Positions 52,626 through 63,641 of a stretch of 64,000 nucleotides of DNA are shown in pieces (within the stretch, counting starts at the first letter, position 1; each line of letters begins with the position of its first letter). The stretch covers positions 1 through 64,000 of the forward strand of contig CAVOGC010000006.1 in NCBI GenBank assembly GCA_963695105.1, in the 5' to 3' direction. Under the pieces are notes generated by a model. It was not told where the DNA came from, did no database searches, and saw only the letters and a list, made by a program, of their open reading frames with translations. Made by a program: the position numbers and the translations under genes. The stretch is from Competibacter sp963695105 (GTDB lineage: Bacteria; Pseudomonadota; Gammaproteobacteria; Competibacterales; Competibacteraceae).

Positions 52626-52655
52626 ACCGCGGAACCCGGCGGGGGCGACCGCGGT
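52626..52655 (-). terminator. Attenuator-like hairpin between acpP and fabF
   Basis: On the minus strand ACCGCGG, a 16-nt loop and CCGCGGT are followed by TTTGTTTTG. The short GC stem and T-rich tail resemble an intrinsic terminator placed after acpP, which could reduce read-through into fabF and keep ACP in excess. Confidence 0.5.
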
Positions 52656-52687
52656 GATGGGTTTTGACCGGTACGGGACTGACACCT

Positions 52688-52933
52688 TCAACCGTTATGG
52701 GACGCGATATAGTCGATGGCCTGTTGCACCGTGGTGATTTTTTCAGCGTCCTCGTCGGGGATTTCCAGCTCGAACTCCTCTTCAAGCGCCATGACCAGTT
52801 CCACGGTGTCCAGGGAATCGGCGCCAAGATCTTCCACGAAAGAAGCTTCGTTGGTGACCTGTTCTTCCTTCACCCCCAATTGCTCGATGATGATTTTCTT
52901 GACGCGGGCTTCGATGTTGCTGATGTCAGTCAT
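52688..52933 (-). CDS. acpP: Acyl carrier protein
   Basis: An 81-residue acidic ACP. Phosphopantetheine attachment Ser in GADSLDTVELVMALEEEF near residue 39, and start MTDISNIEARVKKII. It carries intermediates for FabG, FabF, FabH and PlsX encoded alongside. Confidence 0.97.
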   Translation of the reverse strand: MTDISNIEARVKKIIIEQLGVKEEQVTNEASFVEDLGADSLDTVELVMALEEEFELEIPDEDAEKITTVQQAIDYIASHNG

Positions 52934-53038
52934 GATAGTTTGCTTCCTCGTTGTGAACCCAGACAACCACGGCTCTGCCGCAGGGTATTGTATGGAAAAC
53001 TCCGGCGTGGATGCCATTCATTCTAGCCGCCAGCGCCG

Positions 53039-53785
53039 TCAGGCCATGAACATACCGCCATTGACGTGCAGGGTCGCTCCCGTGACATAGTCCGCGTCCG
53101 CCGATGCCAGAAACGCCACCACATTGGCGACATCACGCGGCTCGCCCGGCCGTTGCAGCGGAATCGACTCCACCAGGGCCCGCCGCTGCGCTTCCGGCAG
53201 TGCGCGGGTCATATCGGTATCGATCAAGCCCGGCGCCACGGCGTTGACGGTGATGTTGCGGGAGCCGACCTCGCGCGCCAGCGACTTGGTGAAGCCGATG
53301 ATACCCGCTTTAGCCGCGGCGTAATTGGCCTGCCCGGCGCTGCCGGTGACGCCAACCACCGAGGTGATGTTGATGATGCGCCCACGCTGGGCTTTCATCA
53401 TCCCTCGCAACACCGCCTTGCTCAGCCGGTAAACCGAAGTCAGATCGGTGTCAAGAACGGTCGTCCATTCGTCTTCCTTCATCCGCAGCAACAGGTTGTC
53501 GCGCGTGATGCCGGCGTTGTTAACCAGGATGGTCGGTGCGCCGAATTCCTGGACCACCGCCTTGAGCGCCGCGTCCACGGCCGCCGGATCGGTGACGTCC
53601 AGACACAGGCCGCGCCCCCTGATGTCAAGATCCCGTAAATCCTGACCGATCGCTTCGGCGCCGGACTGCGTGGTCGCGGTGCCGATTACGGTCGCGCCGC
53701 CCCGCCCCAGTTCGCGGGCGACGGCCTGGCCGATGCCGCGGCTGGCGCCGGTCACCAGTACGATTTCGCCATCCAGCGTCGTCAT
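53039..53785 (-). CDS. fabG: 3-oxoacyl-ACP reductase
   Basis: A 248-residue short-chain dehydrogenase that reduces 3-oxoacyl-ACP with NADPH. TGASRGIG near the start, NNAG, catalytic Ser-Tyr-Lys around VVGVTGSAGQANYAAAKAG, and the C-terminal GGMFMA. A strong AAGGAGG (53793-53799) precedes the ATG. It follows fabH directly, without fabD between. Confidence 0.96.
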   Translation of the reverse strand: MTTLDGEIVLVTGASRGIGQAVARELGRGGATVIGTATTQSGAEAIGQDLRDLDIRGRGLCLDVTDPAAVDAALKAVVQEFGAPTILVNNAGITRDNLLLRMKEDEWTTVLDTDLTSVYRLSKAVLRGMMKAQRGRIINITSVVGVTGSAGQANYAAAKAGIIGFTKSLAREVGSRNITVNAVAPGLIDTDMTRALPEAQRRALVESIPLQRPGEPRDVANVVAFLASADADYVTGATLHVNGGMFMA

Positions 53786-53804
53786 CGTGAAACCTCCTTC
53801 GCGT

Positions 53805-54769
<965 letters not shown>

Positions 54770-54773
<4 letters not shown>

Positions 54774-55798
54774 AGCGCTTGCCTCGCGGCGTGAAGGACG
54801 GCCAGATGGGCATCGATGCGCCGCGGTACCGCCTGCTCGATTTCCAGCATCGCCACCTCGATGGCGTTGGCAAACGCCAAGGCGTCGGCGCCACCGTGGC
54901 TCTTGATCACGATGCCCTGCAAGCCGAGCAGGCTGGCGCCGTTGTAGCGGCGAGGATCGATCCGGCGACCGAAGGCGCGCAGCACCGGCAGGGCGACCAG
55001 CCCGGCCAGCCGGGTCAGCAGATTCCGTTTGAATTCATGGGTCATATAATGACGGATCAACCGGGCCACGCCCTCGCTACTCTTGAGTGCGACATTGCCG
55101 ACGAAACCATCGCAGACCACCACGTCCACGTCCTCCAGATAGACGCCGTCGCCTTCCACGAAACCGATGTAATTCAGGCCACTGGCCGCCAGCAGCCGGG
55201 CGGCTTCCCTGACCTGCTCGTTGCCCTTGATCTCTTCCTCGCCGATATTCAGCAGAGCGACGCGCGGCCGTTCGATGCCGTTAACGGTCGCCAGCACCGA
55301 ACCCATCACCGCGAATTGCAGCAGGTGCTCGGCCTTGCTGTCGACGTTGGCGCCCAAATCGAGCATCCGGGTCTGGCCGCGCACGGTCGGCAAGGTGGTG
55401 CAGATAGCGGGACGGTCGATGCCGGGCAGGGTTTTGAGCACGAAGCGGGCGGTCGCCATCAGTGCGCCCGTATTGCCGGCGCTAACGCAGGCGTCGGCTT
55501 CGCCCTGCTTGACCAGGTTGATCGCCACCCGCATCGAGGAATCTTTTTTGACCCGCAGGGCCTGGGCCGGCGACTCGCTCATGCTCACCAGTTGCGAGGC
55601 ATGGCGGATGACGATTTGAGGATGCCCTCCGGCCTTGAGCCTGAGCAGCGCGGCCGACAGCACATCTTCCTGCCCGACCAGGATCAGGCGCAGCGAAGCG
55701 CCGGCGACCTCGAGCACGCGCAAGGCGGCGGGCACGACCATGTCGGGACCGACATCGCCGCCCATGCCATCCAGGGCGATGGTGAATGGTTTGGTCAT
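54770..55798 (-). CDS. plsX: Phosphate acyltransferase PlsX
   Basis: A 342-residue enzyme that makes acyl-phosphate from acyl-ACP for phospholipid synthesis. Family features are LDGMGGDVGPDMVVPAAL at the start, SAGNTGALMATARF and CDGFVGNVALKSSEG. It stands between rpmF and fabH, the classic order. Confidence 0.95.
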
Positions 55799-55847
55799 GA
55801 GCCGGGCAGGGCAGCGGAGGAATCCGGCGCGCGGGGCGGCACGATGA

Positions 55848-56042
55848 CTATTCTTCGCTATCGACCGCGGCGGGCTCGCTGATGACCTTGCGGCCGCGAT
55901 AAAAGCCGTTCGGCGTGACGTGATGGCGACGATGCAGTTCGCCGGAGGTGCGATCCGTCGATAGCGTGGCCGCGGTCAGTGCGTCGTGGGCGCGGCGCAT
56001 GTCGCGCTTGGAGGGACTTTTACGGGATTTTTGTACGGCCAT
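55848..56042 (-). CDS. rpmF: 50S ribosomal protein L32
   Basis: A 64-residue basic ribosomal protein starting MAVQKSRKSPSKRDMRRAH, with HHVTPNGFYRGRKV at the C-terminal part. It has no zinc-binding Cys pairs, as in gammaproteobacterial L32. It is 3 bp after yceD. Confidence 0.96.
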   Translation of the reverse strand: MAVQKSRKSPSKRDMRRAHDALTAATLSTDRTSGELHRRHHVTPNGFYRGRKVISEPAAVDSEE

Positions 56043-56045
56043 GAC

Positions 56046-56579
56046 TCAATTGTTCCTCTTGGAATCTTGCAACAGGGACGCTAGCGCCGCGAAGGCCCGA
56101 GGTTGCCCGGCATCCAGCGCCGGTCCGTTGGGCGGCGTATCATAACCGACAGCCTCGCATTCGCACGCATCCCGATGGCGGGGAATCTGCGGCAAAGCCA
56201 GCAACAGTTCGTCTTCCACCAGATCGGCGACGGCAAGGTCGGCGCCGGCCAGCAACGGCTCGCGCTGGTCGGGCAGTCGAGCAGCTTCGGCCTCGGCACG
56301 CACCAGCGCCAGGCTGACCGCAACCTGCAAAGGCAGCCGCAGCGGACCCAGGCAACGTTGGCAAATCAGTTCAACTTCGGTTTGCAGCGAGCCCTCGACA
56401 AACCGCAGGCCCTGCTCGTCGACTCCCAGCGTCAAGGCCACGTTGACCACGCCACTGGCGTGTTCGAGCAAAGCGGTCAATCGCGGCAGCGCCGCCAACC
56501 GCAACTCGCCGTCCAACCGCCCGTTCTCGGCGGCCAGTTGCCAGGGATCGATCCGGTCGGGCAGCGTTGCGATTTGCAT
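56046..56579 (-). CDS. yceD: YceD family protein (DUF177), 23S rRNA accumulation protein
   Basis: A 177-residue DUF177 protein. It has the CxxC in LICQRCLGPLRLPL and the later Cys pair near HRDACECE. YceD is needed for normal 23S rRNA levels in E. coli and plants, and is usually cotranscribed with rpmF. The start at 56579 (MQIATLPDRIDPWQ) fits the family. The longer frame reads antisense to maf. Confidence 0.9.
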   Translation of the reverse strand: MQIATLPDRIDPWQLAAENGRLDGELRLAALPRLTALLEHASGVVNVALTLGVDEQGLRFVEGSLQTEVELICQRCLGPLRLPLQVAVSLALVRAEAEAARLPDQREPLLAGADLAVADLVEDELLLALPQIPRHRDACECEAVGYDTPPNGPALDAGQPRAFAALASLLQDSKRNN

Positions 56580-56677
56580 AAGGCGCGGAATGATATAGGC
56601 CTGCTTGATTTCTGTCAAAACAAAGCCGGATTCCGCATAATTACCCGGATTTCCAAACTGTTCGCCACGCTGCCGCC

Positions 56678-57277
56678 ATGTCCGAAACCCTGCCCGATGG
56701 CCGTCGTCTGATTCTCGCTTCCACTTCCCCGTTCCGGCGCGAACTGCTGACGCGGCTGGAGTTGCCATTTACCGTCCGGGCGCCGGACACCGACGAAACC
56801 CGCCGGCCCGACGAATCGGCGGCGACGCTGACGACGCGACTGGCGGAAATGAAAGCGCGCGCGGTCGCCCGGGATGAAACGGCGGCGCTGGTGATCGGTT
56901 CGGACCAGGCGGCGGAGTTGGATGGCGAGGTCATCGGCAAACCCGGCGACCACTCGCGGGCAGCGGCGCAACTACGGCGGGCGGCGGGGCGCACGGTCAC
57001 TTTTTACACCGGGCTATGCCTGCTGGATAGCGCCAGCGGTCAATGCCAAGTGGCGGTGGAACCATTCCGGGTTGTGTTCCGAAAGCTGACGGCGGAGATG
57101 ATCGAGGGTTATTTACGGCGCGAGCGGCCGTACAATTGCGCGGGCAGTTTCAAATCCGAGGGCTTGGGCATCGCTCTGTTCGAACGACTGGAGGGCGACG
57201 ACCCCACCAGTCTAATCGGTTTGCCGTTGATCCGGCTTACCCGGATGCTGGAAGCAGTCGGGGTAACGGTGTTGTGA
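56678..57277 (+). CDS. maf: Maf-like nucleoside triphosphate pyrophosphatase (YceF)
   Basis: A 199-residue Maf protein. It has the signature LILASTSPFRRELL, IGSDQAAELDG and AGSFKSEGLGIALFERLEGDD. The YceF subgroup hydrolyses m7GTP. It is divergent from yceD-rpmF, leaving a 98-bp shared promoter region. Confidence 0.93.
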   Translation: MSETLPDGRRLILASTSPFRRELLTRLELPFTVRAPDTDETRRPDESAATLTTRLAEMKARAVARDETAALVIGSDQAAELDGEVIGKPGDHSRAAAQLRRAAGRTVTFYTGLCLLDSASGQCQVAVEPFRVVFRKLTAEMIEGYLRRERPYNCAGSFKSEGLGIALFERLEGDDPTSLIGLPLIRLTRMLEAVGVTVL

Positions 57278-57287
57278 GCGCGCCCGA

Positions 57288-57374
57288 TCAAGCTTCAGGC
57301 AGCCCCGTCCCTGCGTAAAGATCGGCCAGCCGGACGGTCAGGCCGGCGCCGGGCAAAACCAATTCCGCTAGCGC
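57288..57374 (-). pseudogene. Possible C-terminal remnant of a Uma2-type gene
   Basis: A 28-codon open stretch without a start, encoding ELVLPGAGLTVRLADLYAG and a stop. The VLPG...VRLADLY ending resembles Uma2-family (PD-(D/E)XK-like) proteins. Too short for certainty. The rest of the maf-sppA gap (57375-57438) holds nothing recognisable. Confidence 0.3.
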
Positions 57375-57438
57375 ATCGCCGTTAAGTTAAGCGGACATGG
57401 CAAGGCGCCTCTGTACTGACACTTCGTGATCGACAACC

Positions 57439-58410
57439 CTACCGCCACTGCGCCATCCCATCGCCCCCCAGCGTCTTCAGTAGCGCCGCGCCCAGACTGG
57501 CTGTCGTGCCATCGAGCAACCGCTCCACCCAACGGGTGCGCTTGGTGTAATCCATCACGGTCTTTTCGCCGATCACTTCCTCGGCCACGTAGCGGACGCT
57601 GCCCAGCGCGTCCACCAGCCCCAACTCGACGCTCTGCTCGCCGGTCCACATCAGACCGCTGAACACCTCCGGATTTTCTTTCAGACGCTCGCCCCGGCCC
57701 TGCCTGACCGCCGCGACGAACTGCTGGTGGATCGCATCCAGCATCCCCTGCAAATGCTGGACTTCCGCCGGATTGACCGGCTTGAACGGATCGAGGAAAT
57801 CCTTGTTGCTCCCCGCCGTGTACGCCCGCCGTTCGATACCCAGCTTGGCGATGGCGTCGGTGAAACCAAAGCTGTCCATCCGCACCCCGATGGAACCGAC
57901 GATGCTGGCCTTGTTGGCGTAGATGTTCTGCGCCGCCGCCGCAATGTAGTAGCCGCCCGAGGCGCACACGTCGCTTGCCACCGCATGGACCGGGATTTTG
58001 GGATGCTTCCGACGCAATCGCTGGATTTCGTCGTAAACCTCACCCGCCTGCACCGGACTACCGCCCGGACTGTTGATCTGCACGATCACTCCGGCCGTTT
58101 TCTCATCCTCGAACGCCTTGCGCAGCGCCTCGATCACATTTTTGGCGCTGGCCTCGGCGCTGCTGGCGATCAGCCCGTCAACCCGAACCAGCGCGGTGTG
58201 ACGCTTACCGCTGGTGGTGGTATCGAGGCTATCCGGCCAGGCCAGCACCAGCAACAGCACCAGATAAGCAAAAAATAGCAACTTAAAGAAAATCCCCCAC
58301 CGCCGGGTCCGCCGCTGCTCGGTCACGGCGGCGAACGCCAGCCTGGTCAACACCTCGCGCGCCCAGTGCTCGTCATTGGGGGTTTTTAAGTTCGGGTTTG
58401 GATCGGTCAT
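57439..58410 (-). CDS. sppA: S49-family signal peptide peptidase (SppA-like)
   Basis: A 323-residue membrane-bound serine protease. A cytoplasmic N-terminus (about 1-40) is followed by a membrane helix (FFKLLFFAYLVLLLVLAW) and the protease domain with VQINSPGGSPVQAGEVYDEI and the Ser region SDVCASGGYYIAAA. Single-domain length matches the short SppA form. It lies 14 bp after rluC on the same strand. Confidence 0.9.
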   Translation of the reverse strand: MTDPNPNLKTPNDEHWAREVLTRLAFAAVTEQRRTRRWGIFFKLLFFAYLVLLLVLAWPDSLDTTTSGKRHTALVRVDGLIASSAEASAKNVIEALRKAFEDEKTAGVIVQINSPGGSPVQAGEVYDEIQRLRRKHPKIPVHAVASDVCASGGYYIAAAAQNIYANKASIVGSIGVRMDSFGFTDAIAKLGIERRAYTAGSNKDFLDPFKPVNPAEVQHLQGMLDAIHQQFVAAVRQGRGERLKENPEVFSGLMWTGEQSVELGLVDALGSVRYVAEEVIGEKTVMDYTKRTRWVERLLDGTTASLGAALLKTLGGDGMAQWR

Positions 58411-58424
58411 GGTTTATCCCTCGT

Positions 58425-59393
58425 TTACTTTTCACGCGGGTCCGCCAAACGCAGACAGTCCAGCACGCCTTTGAGCTCGGCATCCAGCGGGGCGCTCACC
58501 GCGATGTCCCGGCCGCCCAGCGGCAGGCTTATACTGTGAGCGTGCAGAAACAACCGGCGCAGGCCGCACCGCTCGACCATCGTCCGGTCGAACGCGGCAT
58601 CGCCGTATTTCGCGTCGCCAGCCAGCGGATGACCGATGTGGGCAGCGTGAACGCGGATCTGATGGGTACGGCCGGTGACGATGCTTGCCTCCAGCAACGA
58701 GGCCAGCTTGAACAGGCTGACCGGACGAAACCGGGTCAGGGCCGGCTTGCCGTCGCCCATCACCTCGACCAGTCGCTCGCCGCCGCGCAAGACGTTGCGA
58801 CGCAAAGGCTGGTTCACCTCGCGCGGACCGTGGTTCCAATAACCGCGCACCAAGGCGAGATAGCGTTTCTCCACTCGTCCGGTCCGCAGAGCGTCCTGAA
58901 TCAACCGCAGCGCCGCGGGAGTCCGGGCCAGCAGCAAGCAGCCACTGGTGTCGCGATCCAGCCGGTGCGCCAGTTCCAAAAACGGCTCTTGCGGGCGCAG
59001 GGCGCGCAGCAGTTCGATTACGCCATAATCGACCCCGCTGCCTTTGTGCACCGCCAAGCCGGCTGGCTTATCGAGCACCAGCACCTCGCGATCCTCGTAC
59101 AGCACCGCCGCCCGCAGGCGTTCCGCCCACCCTGGCGGCGGCCGGAGCAATCTTTCATCTCGCTCGCCCAGCCGCACTGGTGGAACGCGCAGCCTGTCGC
59201 CGGCTTGCAGCCGCTGGCGCGGTTGCGCCCGGCCGCCGTTCAACCGGACTTCCCCCTTGCGCAGGATTCGATAGATCAAGCTCTTGGGCGCGCCTTTCAG
59301 CTCACGCAGCAGAAAATTGTCGAGGCGCTGCCCGGCATGTTCCGAAGTGATTTCCAGGTGGCGCACCCCGCCGGCGGACACGGAAGCAGGCAT
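58425..59393 (-). CDS. rluC: 23S rRNA pseudouridine synthase, RluC type
   Basis: A 322-residue RluA-family enzyme. The N-terminal S4 domain (GQRLDNFLLRELKGAPKS, then IRKGEVRLNG-like) is followed by the catalytic domain with HRLDRDTSGCLLLA (active-site Asp), VTGRTHQIRVHAAHIGHPL and GDAKYG. Divergent from rne, as in E. coli, which supports RluC (U955/2504/2580) over RluD. Met 59393 is chosen, since residues before it are not conserved. Confidence 0.93.
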   Translation of the reverse strand: MPASVSAGGVRHLEITSEHAGQRLDNFLLRELKGAPKSLIYRILRKGEVRLNGGRAQPRQRLQAGDRLRVPPVRLGERDERLLRPPPGWAERLRAAVLYEDREVLVLDKPAGLAVHKGSGVDYGVIELLRALRPQEPFLELAHRLDRDTSGCLLLARTPAALRLIQDALRTGRVEKRYLALVRGYWNHGPREVNQPLRRNVLRGGERLVEVMGDGKPALTRFRPVSLFKLASLLEASIVTGRTHQIRVHAAHIGHPLAGDAKYGDAAFDRTMVERCGLRRLFLHAHSISLPLGGRDIAVSAPLDAELKGVLDCLRLADPREK

Positions 59394-59726
59394 CGTTTGA
59401 AGCGTACCAGTCGGACTGCTATAGTTTGCGGAAGTTGTCGCCGATTGGCCCGAAAGGCCGGCGAAACAGGATTCACACACGATATCGGTTTTCACATCCG
59501 CACGCCAGTCACACAGGCGGGCAGGGTTTGTTAAACGGGTTTATCCGCCGCTCACCCGACCTTATGCGGCTTTTGACCGCGCTCCCAGCCGACTGGTTAC
59601 GGCCTCGCGGCGTATCTGGGCCTGCCCGACGTACTGTATTCAAACCCCGGGCCTGTGTTATTCCAGCTACGCCTCGGCGACAACCGCGTCACCGCCGGTG
59701 ATGGTTGAGCGCAGGGAATTTTTTCA
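59394..59726. other. Divergent rluC/rne intergenic region
   Basis: The 333 bp between divergent rluC and rne must carry both promoters and the long rne leader, which in E. coli autoregulates through hairpins. I see no ORF and no promoter pair I trust. AGGGA about 10 bp before the rne ATG is the likely ribosome site. Confidence 0.5.
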
Positions 59727-62700
59727 ATGAAACGCATGCTGATCAACGCGACTCAGCAGGAAGAGTTGCGCGTGGCCCTCGTGGACGGCCAGAAACTTTA
59801 CGACCTCGATATCGAAACCCCCGCGCGGGAACAGAAAAAATCCAACGTCTACAAAGGTCGCGTCACCCGCGTCGAACCGGGACTGGAAGCGGCGTTCGTG
59901 GATTACGGTGCTGACCGGCACGGGTTTCTGCCCTTCAAGGAAATCACCCGCAACTACTTCGACCCTCAATCCATCGCTGACGGCGGCCGGCCAAACATCC
60001 GGGAAGCCATCAAGGAAGGCCAGGACCTGGTGGTCCAGGTGGAAAAGGAAGAGCGCGGCAACAAGGGCGCGGCGCTGACCACCTTCATCAGCCTGGCCGG
60101 CCGCTACCTGGTATTGATGCCCAATAACCCGCGCGCCGGCGGCGTGTCGCGGCGGATCGAAGGCGATGATCGCCAGGAAATTCGCGAGGTGATGAGCAGC
60201 CTCGACATTCCCGACGGCATGGGCCTGATCGTCCGTACCGCCGGCGTGGGCCGCTCGCAGGAGGAATTGCAGTGGGACCTGGATTACCTGCTGCATCTGT
60301 GGCAGGCGATCGAAACCGCCTCCTCGCAGAAAAAAGCCCCGTTCCTGATCTATCAGGAAAGCAACATCATCATTCGCGCCTTGCGCGATTACCTGCGCGC
60401 CGACATCGGCGAGATCCTGGTGGACAACCCGACTGTCCACCGTCAGGCGCAGGATTTCATGCAGCAGGTGATGCCGCACAATCTGAACAAGCTCAAGGTG
60501 TACCAGGACAACGTGCCCCTGTTCACCCGCTTCCAGATTGAATCGCAGATCGAAACCGCCTACCTGCGCGAGGTCAGTCTGCCCTCGGGCGGCGGGATCG
60601 TGATCGATTACACTGAAGCGCTGGTGTCCATCGACATCAATTCGGCCCGCGCCACCCGAGGCGCCGATATCGAGGAAACAGCGCTGACCACCAACCTGGA
60701 AGCTGCCGAGGAAATCGCCCGGCAGTTGCGGCTGCGCGATCTGGGCGGCCTGATCGTCATCGATTTCATCGACATGAACGTCGCCCGCAACCAGCGCGAG
60801 GTGGAAACCCGGTTGCGCGAAGCGTTGAAAATGGATCGCGCCCGGGTACAAGTCGGCCGGATTTCTCGATTTGGCCTGCTGGAAATGTCGCGACAGCGGT
60901 TAAGCCCGTCGCTGGACGAAGCCAGCCACATGATCTGCCCGCGCTGCAACGGTCAAGGCACCATCCGCAACATCGATTCGCTGGCGCTCAGCGTGCTGCG
61001 GCTGATTCAGGAAGAAGCGATGAAGGACAAGACCGGCCGGGTCGTGGTGCAGTTGCCGGTCAAGGTCGCCACCTTCCTGCTCAACGAAAAGCGCGAGGCG
61101 ATCCGCGCCATCGAACAGCGCCACCGGGTCAGCGTCATGCTGGTACCGAACGAATCGCTGGAAACCCCACACTTCAAGCTCAATCGGCTGCGGGTGGACG
61201 AACTGTCGGAAACCCAGTTGCCGTCCTACACCCTGGCCGAAGACTTCGAAGAACAATTTGAGCCGACGGCCGCGGGAACGGCGGCGCGGGGCACAGACGA
61301 GGAGCCAGCGGTCAAGGGCGTCGCGCCGACCACTCCAGCCCCGCTTCCCCCACCCTCGCCGGCGCCCAAACCCGAAGTAAGCCCGAGCTTCTTCCGCTGG
61401 CTGTGGAGCAATCTCTTCCAACATGCCCCGCAGCAGCCGTCCCAGCCAGAACGGACCAGTCAACCGGGGGAACAGCTCGCCCCGCCAAACCGGAGCGGCA
61501 GCGCCGCGACCGCGCCGGCCGGCGGCCCGAGCCGGAGTCCGTCGTGGAACCGGCCACGGTCAAGGACAGCGGCGCACCGGCCGTCGCCGCGACGCCTCCA
61601 ATCGTGATCGCGCCACCGGCCGAGGATTTGCAACCAGAACCCAGGCCCGACGTTGAAGCGCCGGCGGCGATCTCCAGCGAACCGATCGGCGAACCGGCCA
61701 CCGGCGCTGAAGCCGAAGAGGAAAGTTCCGGCGCGCGCAGCCGGCGCGGACGGCGCGGCGGACGGCGGCGGCGGCGCGGCGAAGCAACTCCGACGGAGGC
61801 AGCCCCGACCAGCGGCGATTCCAGCGTCGAGCCCGAGGAAATCGATCAAGCCGCCGAGCCCAGCACTCAAGATGCGGAATCGCACGACGCTGATGTAACC
61901 GTCACCGCGCCAACTCCAAATCCGGTCGAGACGACGCCGGTCACGCCGCAGCGGTCGCAGCGGCGCATCCGCAGCGGCCGCCCCCGCTTGCCCCAGGGCT
62001 CAGCCGCCGTTGTAAAGACCCGATCCACAGACGCCGCGCCGCCGCCGACATCTGAAACATTGACCCCGCCGTCGCCCCTACTCATGGAATATCCGGCGGT
62101 TGACGAAGAGGCGGAACAGCCAGCGAACAAGCACGAAACGGTCCCGTCTCCGACGCAGGCCGAACTGCCGGGGGTGGAACCCCCGCCGCCGCTGACTGAA
62201 TCGGTTAAACCTTCCGAACTGGCGGCTACCCCGATGGAAACAGCGGCTGTCCCCACCGTTCCCGATACCACCGTACCGGCTCTGCTCGAACATCCGCCCA
62301 CAGACCCGCCAGCGCCCGCCGCCGTCGAGACCACCGCCAGCGAAGTCGAATACGCCGTGGTCGCACCGGCCGCAACCGACAGCGAAGCCACTGCCGAGGA
62401 TGCGGCGGCGCTGTCGGCTGAAGCTCCCGAATCCAGCCCCCCAGCGCCCGACACGACGATTCCAGTGGCAACCGCAACCACCGCCGAGGACGAGCCGGCC
62501 ACACCGCCCGGCGCGACCACCGCCGCGGAGTTCGAACCCGAATCGCTGGAAACAACCACCCAGGAAGACACGATTTCAGTCGAGGTCGAGGGCGAAGTAG
62601 TGGTGGCGGCACTCGCCGCGGTCGATGACGCCGGGCGGGCGGAACCCGCCCCGGATGAACCGCAATCCACCGAATCGACCGATTCGCCGCAGGCGGAAGC

Positions 62701-62728
62701 CGATGCCGACCGGAAGCCGGCATCCTGA
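59727..62728 (+). CDS. rne: Ribonuclease E, apparent frameshift in C-terminal part
   Basis: Essential endoribonuclease and degradosome scaffold. Residues 1-530 form the catalytic half: S1 domain (SNVYKGRVTRVEPGLEAAFVDYG), active-site strands with VIDFIDMN, and zinc-link CPRCNGQG. The C-terminal half is rich in Ala, Pro, Thr and Glu, has an Arg-rich RNA-binding patch (GARSRRGRRGGRRRRR) and an amphipathic segment SFFRWLWSNLF. The first frame ends at 61607. The true C-terminus (AKPERQRRDRAGRR onwards to 62728) is in another frame. Adding one G to the five-base G run at 61467-61471 restores one protein of about 1000 residues, so a homopolymer error is the simplest reading. Confidence 0.9.
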
Positions 62729-62740
62729 TTGACCGACAAA

Positions 62741-62769
62741 AAAGCGGGGCTGGATGACAGCCCCGCTTT
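62741..62769. terminator. Intrinsic terminator between convergent rne and the phosphatase gene
   Basis: A perfect 12-bp stem AAAGCGGGGCTG / CAGCCCCGCTTT with loop GATGA. On the minus strand it is followed by a run of T, a good terminator for the phosphatase gene. On the plus strand it closes rne 12 bp after its stop. Confidence 0.9.
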
Positions 62770-62796
62770 GCCGAAGAAGCGCTCGGCCACCGCCGC

Positions 62797-63276
62797 TCAA
62801 ATTCGATAGCGCTCGCGCAGATGAAGCAGCAGGCCCTGGGCGCCTTCCTCGACCAGATCCATGACTCTTTCGAAACCGGTCGGGCCACCGTAATAGGGAT
62901 CCGGTACTTCCCGTTCCGGCAAGGCCGGGGCAAAGTCCATGAACAGGCAAATGCGGGACCGCAGTTCCGCGTCCTGGCACGCGGCCAGCAAATCCTCGTA
63001 ATTGGCGCGATCCATCGCCAGCAGGTAATCGAACTCAACAAAATCGGCCGCCGCCACCCGTCTGGCGCGGATATCGCGCAAATCCACGCCCCGGCTCAGC
63101 GCGGTGGCTTGGCTGCGGCTATCGGGTGGCGCACCGATGTGGTAGGAATGGGTGCCGGCTGAATCGACGTAAACCTGTTCGACTAGGCCAACCCCTTCCA
63201 GCATGCGCCGGAATACCCCCTCCGCCATCGGAGAGCGACAAATATTACCCATGCACACGAACAACACCTTAACCAT
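62797..63276 (-). CDS. Low-molecular-weight protein tyrosine phosphatase
   Basis: A 159-residue cysteine phosphatase. P-loop VLFVCMGNICRSPMAEG (CX5R) at the start and general acid Asp in EVPDPYYGG near residue 128. Homologues (Wzb, Etp) dephosphorylate the tyrosine kinase of capsule export. A Wzb-like link to the sugar operon at the other end of the window is possible but not shown. Start 63276 is the only Met with family N-terminus. Confidence 0.9.
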   Translation of the reverse strand: MVKVLFVCMGNICRSPMAEGVFRRMLEGVGLVEQVYVDSAGTHSYHIGAPPDSRSQATALSRGVDLRDIRARRVAAADFVEFDYLLAMDRANYEDLLAACQDAELRSRICLFMDFAPALPEREVPDPYYGGPTGFERVMDLVEEGAQGLLLHLRERYRI

Positions 63277-63371
63277 CGCCTTCGACCTCGCTGCCTCCAA
63301 CCGCCGCCGGGAACTGAACACCGCGCGCACCGTTTGCATCACTCTGAATTTGATCATTTCGGCCGCCGCCC

Positions 63372-63641
63372 ATGCCACGGATTGATCCCGAAAAACTGAA
63401 AAAACTGCTGGGCCAGATCCTGCTTTACCAGGGCCGTGCCTGTCAGGTCATCGAAATCCTGAGCGAGGAGCCGGCGGTGGTATTGCGCGACCACCAGGAC
63501 CGCAAGGTCCTGCAAGCCAACCAATACGGTCATGCCAGCGGCTGGGCGCCGCAAACCTTCACCGTTGCCCTATTGGATGCTCGTCACGACCGTCTCAACC
63601 CCGACCTACCCGAACTGGCCGCGCTCGACCTGCTGGTCTGA
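63372..63641 (+). CDS. Hypothetical protein
   Basis: An 89-residue small beta-rich protein (KKLLGQILLYQGRACQVIEIL, then PAVVLRDHQDRKVLQANQYG). No known family. Its 3' end overlaps the convergent kdsB by 36 bp. Good codon usage and a conserved-looking hydrophobic pattern support it. Confidence 0.65.
   Translation: MPRIDPEKLKKLLGQILLYQGRACQVIEILSEEPAVVLRDHQDRKVLQANQYGHASGWAPQTFTVALLDARHDRLNPDLPELAALDLLV

Noticed and set aside
61403..61607. Programmed frameshift in rne
   Set aside because: No slippery heptamer with a following structure is apparent at the G5 run, and rne is not known to use one. A missing base is simpler.
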